Source: CAZADS01 sp964483985 (lineage in GTDB: Bacteria; Pseudomonadota; Alphaproteobacteria; Thalassobaculales; Thalassobaculaceae). Taken from it: DNA of 36,783 nt. Of the stretch, positions 25,347-34,190 are shown one piece after another. The translations under genes and the position numbers were made by a program. Location of the stretch: the NCBI GenBank assembly GCA_964483985.1, contig CAZADS010000032.1, forward strand, positions 1 to 36,783. Reading direction: 5' to 3'. Positions within the stretch are counted from its first letter, which is position 1. The number at the start of each line of letters is the position of its first letter. The notes beneath the pieces are model-generated. The model had not been told where the DNA came from, ran no database searches, and saw nothing but the letters and a program-made list of their open reading frames with translations.

Positions 25347-26501
25347 ATGAGGTGGTTTATACTCAGCTTATTGTTTCTTACACGAATCAGTCTTGGGTTT
25401 CAGTTCCAAACCATGGGTTCGGTTTCTACTTCATTGATAACCGACTTTGGTCTTAATTATACAGAAATAGGGAGCCTCATTGGGCTGTTTATGCTTCCTG
25501 GAATGGTTTTATCCATTCCGGTTGGATATGCTGGGGGCTTAAGATCAGACCGCTTTATGATCGGGGCTGGACTTTTAATCCTGGGCCTGGGTGGAGTTAT
25601 CGCATCTATAGCGGAAGGATTTCAATTGTTGGCCACTGGGCGTGCCATTTGTGGAATTGGCTTTGTCGTTTCCACAATTTTTTTTGCAAAACTTGTGGCA
25701 GATTGGTTTTCTGGAAAGGAATTAGCGACTGCGTTGTCAGCATTGGTGATGTCATGGCCGTTTGGTATCGCAATGGGTCAAATCAGTCACGGATGGATCG
25801 CTATTAATTATGATTGGCGGTTAGCATTTATTATAGCGTCAGTCTATTGTGGAATTAGCGCAGTAATCGTGATTCTATTTTGTCGGGAACCTCCAACAAC
25901 ACCCAAAACCAAACAAAGGTTTAAATTCTTTTTAACTCGCCACGAAATTTATCTCTTGATTGTTGCGTCAATGGTTTGGGGCTTTTTTAACGGAGGTTAC
26001 CTAGTATACCTTAGTTTTGCACCAAGAGTCCTAGTAACTGCTGGCTATGACGTAGTGTCCGCCTTAACGGTTATCAGTCTAGCAAGTTGGGTTATGATTT
26101 TTTCCGGTATCATTTGCGGTTACATTGTTGATCGAACCAAAAAACCAGATTTAGTTCTTTATATTTGCTTGGTGGGCGCAATATTGGCATTAATAGCATT
26201 ATTTGCGAGCGGCTTATCCGTTTTTTCGAGCCTACTTTTTGGTGTTGTCGGTATAGCGCCGGCAGGCGTTATTGTAGCACTCAGTGTACAAGCCGTTAAA
26301 CCAGAGAATAGAGCGGTTGGAATTGGTATATTTTTCACTGGGCAATTTCTTTTACAAGCTTCAGCGCCCCCCGTTGCCGGATGGCTTTTTGATCTATCTT
26401 TTAATGAAACCTGGCCAATAATATTCGCAATGTTTTTATTTTTATTTACCGCCCTAGCCAACTTACTCTTTCGATATTTGCAAAAAAGGTCCACGATATA
26501 G
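25347..26501 (+). CDS. Major facilitator superfamily permease
   Basis: This 384-residue protein has about twelve membrane segments in two halves. The loop after helix 2, 'GYAGGLRSDR', is a form of the MFS motif A, and 'GRAICGIGFVVSTIFFAKLV' with 'WFSGKELATALS' matches the helix 4-5 region of CynX/NNP-like members. The central loop near residue 190 is basic. It moves a small solute, probably an organic or inorganic anion, but the substrate is open. It precedes a TauD-type dioxygenase by 111 bases on the same strand, so uptake of that enzyme's substrate is a reasonable guess. Confidence 0.9.
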   Translation: MRWFILSLLFLTRISLGFQFQTMGSVSTSLITDFGLNYTEIGSLIGLFMLPGMVLSIPVGYAGGLRSDRFMIGAGLLILGLGGVIASIAEGFQLLATGRAICGIGFVVSTIFFAKLVADWFSGKELATALSALVMSWPFGIAMGQISHGWIAINYDWRLAFIIASVYCGISAVIVILFCREPPTTPKTKQRFKFFLTRHEIYLLIVASMVWGFFNGGYLVYLSFAPRVLVTAGYDVVSALTVISLASWVMIFSGIICGYIVDRTKKPDLVLYICLVGAILALIALFASGLSVFSSLLFGVVGIAPAGVIVALSVQAVKPENRAVGIGIFFTGQFLLQASAPPVAGWLFDLSFNETWPIIFAMFLFLFTALANLLFRYLQKRSTI

Positions 26502-26612
26502 AATTGGATCTAACGTATTACCTCACGACTTCACACTGGCTTTTTTCTCATATGGTAAATTATGGTTTTCTTAATTTTCTAATCAACATAACGAATATTG
26601 GCATGTCCATAA

Positions 26613-27476
26613 ATGGTAGAATTTGTCGTACATAAATTAGCTGCAAACATTGGAGCTAAATTGATTGGCCTCGATCTCTCAAAACCACTCTCAGAAAAAA
26701 TTATAGCGGACATTCGGAAGGTCTGGCTCGACAACGCAGTCGTCGTTTTCCCAAATCAAACAATCGATGATACACAACACGTGGAATTCAGTAAACGGTT
26801 TGGAACATTAGAATTGATTAATATGTCTGCTCTACAAATGGACGGGCGTCCGGAAATTTACGAAGCGACTAACCTCGACAAAAATGACAGGATTTTGGTT
26901 GATGATCATCCAATACTGACAATTAATAGAGGCAATCAAAAGTGGCACTCGGACAGCTCATTTAAATTGGTTCCAGCAACGGCATCTATGCTGCACGCAT
27001 ATATTGTACCCGATAGGGGTGGAGAAACTGAATTTGCAAATATGACAGCCGCCTACGAAGCTTTAGACGAAAAAACGAAAGAGCGTTGCGATTCACTAAT
27101 TGCGATACATGATTTTTATTGGTCACGACGTGATGTAAATGAGCAAGCTTTTACTCAGGAAGAGCGAGATGCTTTGCCTCCCGTGCGTCATCCATTGATT
27201 CGAACGCACCCAGAAACCAACCAAAAAGCGATTTACGTGGGTTCTCACACTCGTGAAATTGAAGGATGGAATCTTGAAGAAAGTCGCAAGCTAATCGAAA
27301 GCTTAATAGAACATGGGACTCGAGCCGAATTTACCTACCTACATAAGTGGGACGTAGGAGATATCGTATTATGGGATAATCGTTCCGTTATCCACCGAGG
27401 TTTAGCATTTGACGATCAAAAATTACAACGGAGACTTCACCGAACGACTATCGCTGGAGACGGCCCAACCCTGTAG
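26613..27476 (+). CDS. TauD/TfdA-family Fe(II)/2-oxoglutarate dioxygenase
   Basis: This 287-residue protein carries the complete iron site: His112 and Asp114 in 'WHSDSSF', and His261 in 'SVIHRGLAF'. Arg277 in 'RRLHRTTI' is placed to bind 2-oxoglutarate. 'VVFPNQTIDDTQHVEFSKRF' is the usual N-terminal block. The family hydroxylates sulfonates, phenoxyacetates and similar compounds, freeing sulfite or phenol. Sequence details such as 'GNQKWHSDSSFKLVPA' fit the TfdA-like branch at least as well as true taurine dioxygenase. It lies between an MFS permease and a GFA-type protein on the same strand. Confidence 0.92.
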   Translation: MVEFVVHKLAANIGAKLIGLDLSKPLSEKIIADIRKVWLDNAVVVFPNQTIDDTQHVEFSKRFGTLELINMSALQMDGRPEIYEATNLDKNDRILVDDHPILTINRGNQKWHSDSSFKLVPATASMLHAYIVPDRGGETEFANMTAAYEALDEKTKERCDSLIAIHDFYWSRRDVNEQAFTQEERDALPPVRHPLIRTHPETNQKAIYVGSHTREIEGWNLEESRKLIESLIEHGTRAEFTYLHKWDVGDIVLWDNRSVIHRGLAFDDQKLQRRLHRTTIAGDGPTL

Positions 27477-27572
27477 ATCGACTGCATAACATTATTTTAA
27501 TTGTTGTTAAAAATATTTTCTATGATCTAGTGTCGTACTTTTACAAGACTAAAATGAGATTGGGATACCTTA

Positions 27573-27968
27573 ATGCATGTGAACGGAGCTTGCTTTTGTA
27601 AACATATACAGTTCGATGCTGAAATAGACCCGCAGACTGTGACTATTTGCCATTGCACCGATTGTCAAATAAATTCCGGCACTGCCTATGGAGTAGTTGT
27701 CAACGTTATCAATGAAAAATTCCATTTAGCCACCGGGAAATTAAAATCTTACATTAAGACCGCTGATAGCGGCAGGCGTCGTGAACTGGCCTTTTGTCCC
27801 GAATGCGGAACGAGGATTTATGCTAAACCGGTTGGACGGGATAATGGTCGTTTTGGTCTTCGCGTAGGGACTATCAATCAACGGCATACATTAGAACCAA
27901 AACAACAGATTTGGTTTCAATCTTCTCTCAACTGGGTAAACGATTTAACTAATTTACCCAAAAATTAA
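27573..27968 (+). CDS. GFA/CENP-V family zinc-binding protein
   Basis: This 131-residue protein has the beta-tent fold pattern of glutathione-dependent formaldehyde-activating-like proteins. The zinc ligands Cys7-x-Cys9, Cys26-x-Cys28-x-x-Cys31 ('CHCTDC') and Cys75-x-x-Cys78 ('CPECGTRIY') are all present. 'VNGACFCKHIQFDAEID' opens the domain. True formaldehyde activation is shown for few members, so the activity is unknown. It follows the dioxygenase by 96 bases, possibly in one transcript. Confidence 0.9.
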   Translation: MHVNGACFCKHIQFDAEIDPQTVTICHCTDCQINSGTAYGVVVNVINEKFHLATGKLKSYIKTADSGRRRELAFCPECGTRIYAKPVGRDNGRFGLRVGTINQRHTLEPKQQIWFQSSLNWVNDLTNLPKN

Positions 27969-28199
27969 CGCTAGCTGTACCAAGATTCAAAAGCCATTAA
28001 GATATGTATTTTTATTGGAAAAGTGTAATGAGTTTGAAAAGGAAGCCAAAATTCCAGTTGCTGTTTTTTGATCAGGAGTAAATTTGTGCAAAACAAATTC
28101 TGCGGCTTTTCGCTCTAACTTCCATTCTCTTAGATTGATTCATTTAGGTTAAATTCACTCGCTAACAAGTTTTTAAAATAATATTAAATAGAGGAAAAC

Positions 28200-29081
28200 A
28201 TGCGGTTCGGAGTTCACCTTGTTGCTGCTGGCAGCATGATAGAGGGAAATAAAATAGCTCAAGTAGCCACTCGAGCTGAGGAACTAGGTTATGATTCGCT
28301 TTGGGTCAGCGACCACATTATTTTTCCCGATACATTAATATCAAACTATCCTTATTCTACAGATGGAAAATTACCACTCGATCCCGGGAATCCTCTACTT
28401 GAGCCATTTACAGTATTATCATATGCGGCAGCGGTGACCCAATCGATAAAAATTGGCACTAGCGTAATAATTGTTCCTTATAGAGACCCTATAATTACTG
28501 CGAAAATAGTTGCTTCACTTGACGTTTTATCAGGTGGGCGTTTTATTTTCGGTGTAGGGATAGGTTGGCTCGAAGAGGAATTTCAAGCCCTAGGCCAAGA
28601 GAAAAAAAACCGAGTCCCACAAACACACGAAGCCATTTCTGTGATGAAAGCTTGCTGGACTGAAGAAACACCCGAATTTCACGGGCGTTTTTATGATTTT
28701 TCTGGATTAAAGTTTGCACCCAAACCTCAACAAAAACCGCACCCACCTATCTGGTTTGGCGGAAATTCCCTACCTGCCCTGAGGCGCGCCGTAGAACTGG
28801 GTTCAGGGTGGCACGCTGTTTGGGAAACGCCCGATGAAGTGCGCGAAAAAGTTTCCACCATTCGCAATCTTTGTAAAGAATTCGGAAAAGATTTTGATCA
28901 GTTTTCTATAACTATCAACGTTAATAACCGGGTTCCCTTAACCTTTGAAAATATTAAGCGCTACGAAGAGGCAGGAGTTAGCATGATGTTCATTCCTCGT
29001 TCGTTTCATGCAAACGTCGACTCTGTTTTAGAAAACATGGAACAATTTGACAAAAATGTGAAATCGCTTTTCAACAAATAG
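28200..29081 (+). CDS. LLM-class flavin/F420-dependent oxidoreductase (first copy)
   Basis: This 293-residue luciferase-like barrel protein shows 'AEELGYDSLWVSDHI', 'ITQSIKIGT'-type strand 'AAAVTQSIKIGTSVIIVPYR', 'VLSGGRFIFGVGIGWLEEEF' and 'PIWFGGNSLPALRRAVELGS', all standard for this group. It uses reduced flavin or F420 to oxidise or reduce an organic substrate. AGAGGA precedes the ATG at good spacing. A second LLM protein of similar length is at 30737 on the other strand. The choice of cofactor cannot be settled from sequence. Confidence 0.9.
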   Translation: MRFGVHLVAAGSMIEGNKIAQVATRAEELGYDSLWVSDHIIFPDTLISNYPYSTDGKLPLDPGNPLLEPFTVLSYAAAVTQSIKIGTSVIIVPYRDPIITAKIVASLDVLSGGRFIFGVGIGWLEEEFQALGQEKKNRVPQTHEAISVMKACWTEETPEFHGRFYDFSGLKFAPKPQQKPHPPIWFGGNSLPALRRAVELGSGWHAVWETPDEVREKVSTIRNLCKEFGKDFDQFSITINVNNRVPLTFENIKRYEEAGVSMMFIPRSFHANVDSVLENMEQFDKNVKSLFNK

Positions 29082-29237
29082 TTTATACTAACTCATTGAT
29101 TTTAAATATTTTTAAAACGTTTTATGGTGAATATCATTTTATGATTGTTAAAGATGACTCAACCACACTTCCTACACGATATTTTTTATCAGTAAAGAGA
29201 TAATCTTTACCGAGCATCTAGGTCTCTTAAAATGATA

Positions 29238-30485
29238 TTAACCAGGGTGAATTTTATGCAGACCAATGAACATTAACAACGTCGCCCCAAAGCAATAGGA
29301 AGCTAATAACGCGCAAATAATCTCAAAAGAAAGGCCGGAATCCATCATTACGCCTAAGCAGGGTGGTCCTAAAGCCGAGGCCAAAACCGTTATCGATACA
29401 ACCATAGAACGAATTCCTCCAAGATGTTGAGGGCCATATAGTTCGGCCCACATGGCAGTTAAACCAGTATATGCCATTCCAACATTGATGCCCAAAAGGA
29501 GTAAATACGGCCAGGCCCACATCGGATCGTTAAACGCCCAAATGATAAGTAAAGCAAGCGTCTTCGGAATTAAAAAAAACGGAACTGCTCTGACCGCTGT
29601 AATCCTATCAATTAGCGGACCAAATGTTAAAGAAGCCATAATTGATCCAATAGCGTAAACCCAGTAACTCCCCGTAATCCAGACAAAACCCCATTCTTTT
29701 GATTCAGCCAATGTTAAGTGATGAAAAAATAAAGCCGTAATTATAAAAGAAGGAGCTAATACTGCAGGCATTAAAAAATAAAACCGCCAATGTTTCAGAA
29801 CTTGGGAACGAGTCCAGCTTACTCTATCGCTTTCTTCGCTGGTTTGCCGCTCTGACACATCGGTTATTCGACTTGCTTCAGCGACTAGGCTTTGTTTAAG
29901 CAACCAAATGATTAAGGGTATAAAAAACATTAACAGGATGCCAGCAGCAGCTCCGTAGGTCCACCTCCATCCGATTGTGCTAACCCCAAGAACGACAAAA
30001 AGTGGCAAACACGACTCTCCCGCGGCATAGCCGAGAGAAGTGATAGCTACCGCTTTTCCACGGCCCGCATTAAAATAACGTGCCATCGTTGTAATCGCTA
30101 TGTGGCTCGGCAACCCTTGGCCTGTATGGCGCAAGAGGAAAATGATTGGAATTAGCAGCCAAAATGTTGGAGTGATGGCGATAAGCAATCCAGCAAAACA
30201 GAGTCCTAATAATACAAACAATGTGAAGGGTTTTAGGGAAAGTCTATCAATAAGTTGACCCGTCCAAGGTAGAAACAGAGCACTGAGAATTGTACCCGCC
30301 ATATAAATGCCACCCCAATCCGCATGCTTAAGATTAAATTCGGTCTGAATACTTGGACCAAAAGCTCCAATAAAAAAGGTTTGTCCCAAGCTAGAGGCAA
30401 ATGTCATCGTAAACCCGAATGTCAAAAAGTGCGGATGATTGATAATAAATTTTAGATATCCAGACGAAGATAATTTCGATGACAT
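29238..30485 (-). CDS. Major facilitator superfamily permease (second)
   Basis: This 415-residue protein has twelve membrane segments. 'TGQLIDRLSLKPF' after helix 2 is the MFS motif A, 'RHTGQGLPSHIAITTMARYF' follows helix 4, and 'FGPLIDRITAVRAVPFFLIP' is the matching loop in the second half. It resembles oxalate/formate-antiporter and monocarboxylate-type MFS proteins. It lies between the two LLM oxidoreductase genes: tail-to-tail with the first and on the same strand as the second, 251 bases after it. It may import a carboxylate substrate for them, but this is context only. Confidence 0.9.
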   Translation of the reverse strand: MSSKLSSSGYLKFIINHPHFLTFGFTMTFASSLGQTFFIGAFGPSIQTEFNLKHADWGGIYMAGTILSALFLPWTGQLIDRLSLKPFTLFVLLGLCFAGLLIAITPTFWLLIPIIFLLRHTGQGLPSHIAITTMARYFNAGRGKAVAITSLGYAAGESCLPLFVVLGVSTIGWRWTYGAAAGILLMFFIPLIIWLLKQSLVAEASRITDVSERQTSEESDRVSWTRSQVLKHWRFYFLMPAVLAPSFIITALFFHHLTLAESKEWGFVWITGSYWVYAIGSIMASLTFGPLIDRITAVRAVPFFLIPKTLALLIIWAFNDPMWAWPYLLLLGINVGMAYTGLTAMWAELYGPQHLGGIRSMVVSITVLASALGPPCLGVMMDSGLSFEIICALLASYCFGATLLMFIGLHKIHPG

Positions 30486-30736
30486 GGAGATACTTTCGCA
30501 AAGTAAAGACGAGTCATAAAACTCGTGTCTTGGTTTAATATTTAATGGAAAAAATATTTATTATCACGCAAACGAATAGCCCTCTTTAGCAAAAGGTGCT
30601 AAATTGATTACTAATGCAAAGATCACAATATGGCGCGTGCTAATTACCCGAAAGCCTTCTATTTCGAATAGTACAATCACTACCTGATTTTGTCAGGACT
30701 CTAAAAATCCGTCCTCTTTGGTTTTAAAGCAATGTC

Positions 30737-31621
30737 TTACGAACTCGCCATTGCGGCGTCATAGACCTCGCGCCATTGCCGAATAGCGCTTATGTGATCA
30801 TCCATTGTTTTAAAGTCTGATCCCATCGTCACAAGCGAAATATGACTACCGCCTGCATTTGACCAATTAATAATATCATGCGGCCATTGATTAGGACCCC
30901 GGTTAAATTGCTGAATTGATTCAAATCCAAAACTATCAACTGGTCGACCAAATTCCACTAATTTCTTTTCAATGTAACCTTTATGCTCTATCGCTTCAGT
31001 TTGACTCCGGCCGGCAAAGAGGAACCCATCCCCAACGCGAGCTGCCCTATCATATGCCGGTTGACTGAATCCGCCCAGCCATATGGGTATTTTTCTATTC
31101 GGCCTTGGTAAGATTCCAGCTCTGACTATTTTATGATCTTTATCTTCATAATTTAGCAGAGGTTCATCCCATAATTTACGAAGAAGAGCAATTTGGTTTT
31201 CCTGACGTCGACCGCGTCTCTTGAAAGTTTCTGGAATTTCGAGGCCCTCAAATTCGACCCAATTCCAACCGACCCCAACACACAGCCTAACCCTACCGTC
31301 AGAAAACAAATCAACATCCGCCACCTGTTTTGCTACAAGAGCCGTTTGCCTTTGGGGTAAAATCAACACCCCTGTTGTTAATTCAATCTTTTCCGTCACA
31401 CCCGCTAAATAAGCAAATGTAACCAACGGCTCATGGAACGGGTCGGTGTCTTTATATGGACCGCTCAGTTTGGGATTTCTATCCGAATGATCCGCGCCTA
31501 GAACATGGTCATAAAGAATTATGTGGTCATACCCCAGTTCCTCTGCGGCCTGAGCATAATCTTTAACCGCAATAGAATCACCCATAAGCTCTGTTTGTGG
31601 ATAAACGACGCCCGCTTTCAT
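30737..31621 (-). CDS. LLM-class flavin/F420-dependent oxidoreductase (second copy)
   Basis: From the ATG at 31621 the protein has 294 residues. GAGGA seven bases upstream supports this start; a second ATG six codons earlier lies inside that site. Family blocks are 'AEELGYDHIILYDHVLGADH', 'KIELTTGVLILPQRQTALV'-like strand, 'LFSDGRVRLCVGVGWNWVEF' and 'IPIWLGGFSQPAYDRAARVG'. It shares layout with the first LLM protein at 28200 but is clearly divergent, so it probably handles another substrate. Reduced flavin or F420 is the expected cofactor. Confidence 0.9.
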   Translation of the reverse strand: MKAGVVYPQTELMGDSIAVKDYAQAAEELGYDHIILYDHVLGADHSDRNPKLSGPYKDTDPFHEPLVTFAYLAGVTEKIELTTGVLILPQRQTALVAKQVADVDLFSDGRVRLCVGVGWNWVEFEGLEIPETFKRRGRRQENQIALLRKLWDEPLLNYEDKDHKIVRAGILPRPNRKIPIWLGGFSQPAYDRAARVGDGFLFAGRSQTEAIEHKGYIEKKLVEFGRPVDSFGFESIQQFNRGPNQWPHDIINWSNAGGSHISLVTMGSDFKTMDDHISAIRQWREVYDAAMASS

Positions 31622-31808
31622 TGCAAATTCCTCATTCAAAAATGTTATTAAATATATTATGAGAAGGTTAGGTTAATGCTCGGTCAGTCTGCAAGGTAGA
31701 GCTTTCAAATACCATAAAACTGGTGACATAATTCCAATCCATCTAAAAAAACACAGGACCTGATTCTTAAATCTAATTCCTTAACTGCTGAACCTTTGCT
31801 AAACATTA

Positions 31809-32201
31809 CTATCTAGGGCCGCAGGGCAAAACTTGATTCAATCCTAGAGCAATTAACACATCATTATTATTACTTAACCTCTTAGGAGAATCTGCCATCC
31901 AATTTTCCACGGAACCACCAAGATGTAGCAAATCAGGGACATGGGGAACGACAAAGTTTGAGTTTCCCAGCGTCAAAGCAAGTGACTCCGAACATAAGGT
32001 CCAGTCAGCAGGAATAGACTGAGCTTTTGTCTCTGAAGGAGCGTCTCCACAAAACCCCGCTTTTTTCCAGTGCTGCACTTGTCCTCCCTCGCAGTGTTTC
32101 TTCAATTGATATTCAGATTGTGCGTTGGAATTCTGCATTGAGACAACAATCGAGAAGAAAACAAAGGCAGAAGCAATAAAACTAACCAATTTATGGGACA
32201 T
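31809..32201 (-). CDS. Small secreted Cys-containing protein, unknown function
   Basis: From the ATG at 32201 the protein has 130 residues. It has a signal peptide (MSHKLVSFIASAFVFFSIVV, then 'NSNAQSEY') and four Cys in the mature part ('KHCEGG', 'GFCGDAP', 'WTLCSES', 'LPCGPR'), which suits two disulfides in the periplasm. A GTG at 32216 would add five residues; I cannot decide between them. No recognised family. It is divergent from the cupin gene. The even spacing of the cysteines and the complete signal peptide argue that it is real. Confidence 0.65.
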   Translation of the reverse strand: MSHKLVSFIASAFVFFSIVVSMQNSNAQSEYQLKKHCEGGQVQHWKKAGFCGDAPSETKAQSIPADWTLCSESLALTLGNSNFVVPHVPDLLHLGGSVENWMADSPKRLSNNNDVLIALGLNQVLPCGPR

Positions 32202-32622
32202 TAGAAAAACACCCACGGCTGTACCTTTATAATTAAACTTTTAACGGATCTGTAAGAATTTAAAATGTTTGACAATTTTAAACCAAATAGTCAAGCAGGC
32301 ACGAACTTTACTAGAATTAACGCTAAAAAATAGATCCGCTATCAATTAAACAAATTTCGATTGAAACGTATAACACTGAAATTAGACGAAGTTCTATACC
32401 AATAAACTACGCAATAATATACTCCGTTTATTCGCCAAAGGGTAGTCCAACGATAGAACGGCTATATTCCTATTTTGGTAATTGTTTGGGTTATTTCCTG
32501 AAACAAAGTAGACACCAGATCATTGCCTGAATGTCTTGTTGGACATAAAAACAACTAACGAAAACCGGATACAAATTTGTTGGGATCATACTTAACTTAA
32601 ATTTCTTGGAAAAGGGTAGACC
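32202..32622. other. Divergent intergenic region
   Basis: About 420 AT-rich bases between the secreted protein and the cupin gene. A TTGACA occurs at about 32269-32274 but without a matching -10 box at usual spacing. No gene or strong palindrome is visible. A GGAAAAGGG purine run just before 32623 serves as the cupin ribosome-binding site. Confidence 0.4.
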
Positions 32623-33024
32623 ATGCTAAAAATTCATAGAGCTGAAGAACGGGCAACCAAAAAAGCCGCCGATAATTTATTTACCGGTAGTGTGTTTCAG
32701 GATGAAGTTCTAGTCGGAGCGCCTCCCTCTAGAATGCGCGCAACCAATGTTACGTTTAGTCCCGGCGCCCGCACTGCCTGGCATCAACACCCGGTGGGCC
32801 AAACTTTATGGATCGTTTTTGGCATTGGCCGAATCCAAATAGACGGGGAACCAGCACAAGAACTTCGACCCGGAGATACAGCTATTATCCCGCCAAATGC
32901 GCGCCATTGGCATGGTGCAGCTCCCGATAGGATCTTCACTCATCTTGCCATGTCAGAATCCGGAGTGGATGGAAGCCGAACTGAATGGTTTGAAAAAGTT
33001 AGTGACGAAGAATACTCCAGTTAG
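32623..33024 (+). CDS. Cupin-domain protein
   Basis: This 133-residue single-domain cupin has both motifs. Motif 1 is 'AWHQHPVGQTLWIVFGIGRI' with His54, His56 and Gln60 in place of the usual Glu. Motif 2 is 'PGDTAIIPPNARHWHGAAP' with His95. These residues bind one divalent metal. The His-x-His...Gln pattern is common in a branch of small cupins that includes proposed carboxymuconolactone-decarboxylase-associated cupins, whose reactions are mostly untested. Neighbours do not specify a role. The gene is complete and converges with the PhyH gene. Confidence 0.9.
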   Translation: MLKIHRAEERATKKAADNLFTGSVFQDEVLVGAPPSRMRATNVTFSPGARTAWHQHPVGQTLWIVFGIGRIQIDGEPAQELRPGDTAIIPPNARHWHGAAPDRIFTHLAMSESGVDGSRTEWFEKVSDEEYSS

Positions 33025-33145
33025 ACTTTTATATCGGATCTAACCCCTTATAAAAATTTGCACTGGTTTATTTTGAAGACTGAAGCCACCCTGGTTTATC
33101 AAATGCATAAAATTCGAAGGCCTATCATTCTTAAAAACTGTTTAA

Positions 33146-33991
33146 TTAAGCGTCTACGACTGCTCCCGAGGTTTCATAGTAGTAAGAATTCCTAATTTCC
33201 ATAGCACGGCGGTGAGCGGTCACTGCATCCTGATCCAGATCGGTTTTTGGCCTAGGTTCCAACTCCCATTTTTCAACAGATGCGTAGCCTCTAGCCAACA
33301 TTGCCGTTTCCCTTCTGCCTATCGGTATTGTTTCAGGGGTAATAAAGGCAATTGCAAATCCAATTCGCCGATCATTCGAGTAATTTTGGTTAGAACCATG
33401 GATAACACCGTATTCATGTACCGACATTTGACCTGCATTTAAAATCAAATCAACTGCCAAACTTTCATCTACATCTTCAGCTATTCGTTCTTTCCGAAAT
33501 AAGATGTTGTTCACATCGTGCGGATCATCAATATGCGGCAACTGACGACGATGAGAACCTCTGATCACTCTCATACAACCGTTTCTGACATTACTGTCGG
33601 TCAAGGCCACCCAAGCCCGCACACTGCGACCACCTTCAAATTCTGCATAGGTACTATCCTGATGCCATGGTACATAAGCCGCGTCGTATGCATTTTTCGT
33701 GAAAAATGCCGTTGAATAAATCAGTAGATTCGGCCCAATCAGGTCTTCGATAGAATCAAGCAGTACAGTATCGTGGCAAATTTCATCCAACCAAGTAAAC
33801 AACAAGTGCGGTTTGAAACGCGACAAGATCGATATGGTCTCCTCCGCGGGTCTATCAGACACGCTGTCTTCATATTTTTCCAGAGCCTGTCTATATCGCT
33901 GTGCTCTTTCGGGAGAAAAAACAGAAATGGGCGCCACATACCCATCACGCTCTATCATTTTTAATTGATAATCTGTCAAAACATTTAACAT
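33146..33991 (-). CDS. Phytanoyl-CoA dioxygenase (PhyH) family protein
   Basis: This 281-residue Fe(II)/2-oxoglutarate oxygenase has an intact metal site: His110 and Asp112 in 'PWHQDSTYAE' and the distal His198 in 'YGVIHGSNQNYSNDRRIGFA', whose Arg also fits 2-oxoglutarate binding. 'LLDSIEDLIGPNLLIYSTAF' and 'NGCMRVIRGSHRRQLPH' are standard. Bacterial members hydroxylate diverse substrates such as ectoine, quaternary amines or lipids; phytanoyl-CoA is unlikely. AAAGG precedes the ATG. It is divergent from an amidase, so an amide- or amine-containing substrate is possible. It is not the parent of the pseudogene at 3598, which belongs to another PhyH branch. Confidence 0.9.
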   Translation of the reverse strand: MLNVLTDYQLKMIERDGYVAPISVFSPERAQRYRQALEKYEDSVSDRPAEETISILSRFKPHLLFTWLDEICHDTVLLDSIEDLIGPNLLIYSTAFFTKNAYDAAYVPWHQDSTYAEFEGGRSVRAWVALTDSNVRNGCMRVIRGSHRRQLPHIDDPHDVNNILFRKERIAEDVDESLAVDLILNAGQMSVHEYGVIHGSNQNYSNDRRIGFAIAFITPETIPIGRRETAMLARGYASVEKWELEPRPKTDLDQDAVTAHRRAMEIRNSYYYETSGAVVDA

Positions 33992-34190
33992 TACAGACCT
34001 TTATTAATATTACGTATAATTGAGGTAACATACATAACAAATTCATTTAGAAAAAAAAAGTTTCTGTCTAATCATCTGTAGCCGAAAATAGTTAACAGTG
34101 ATAAAATTAAATTTTGTTACTAATTATGAATATTGGGCATTAGAATTTCTTACAGTTATCTCAAAAATTGATAAATCGACTGGAAATTAA

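Noticed and set aside
25157..25456. 99-codon ORF upstream of the MFS permease
   Set aside because: It overlaps the start of a clear permease in another phase and has no motifs.
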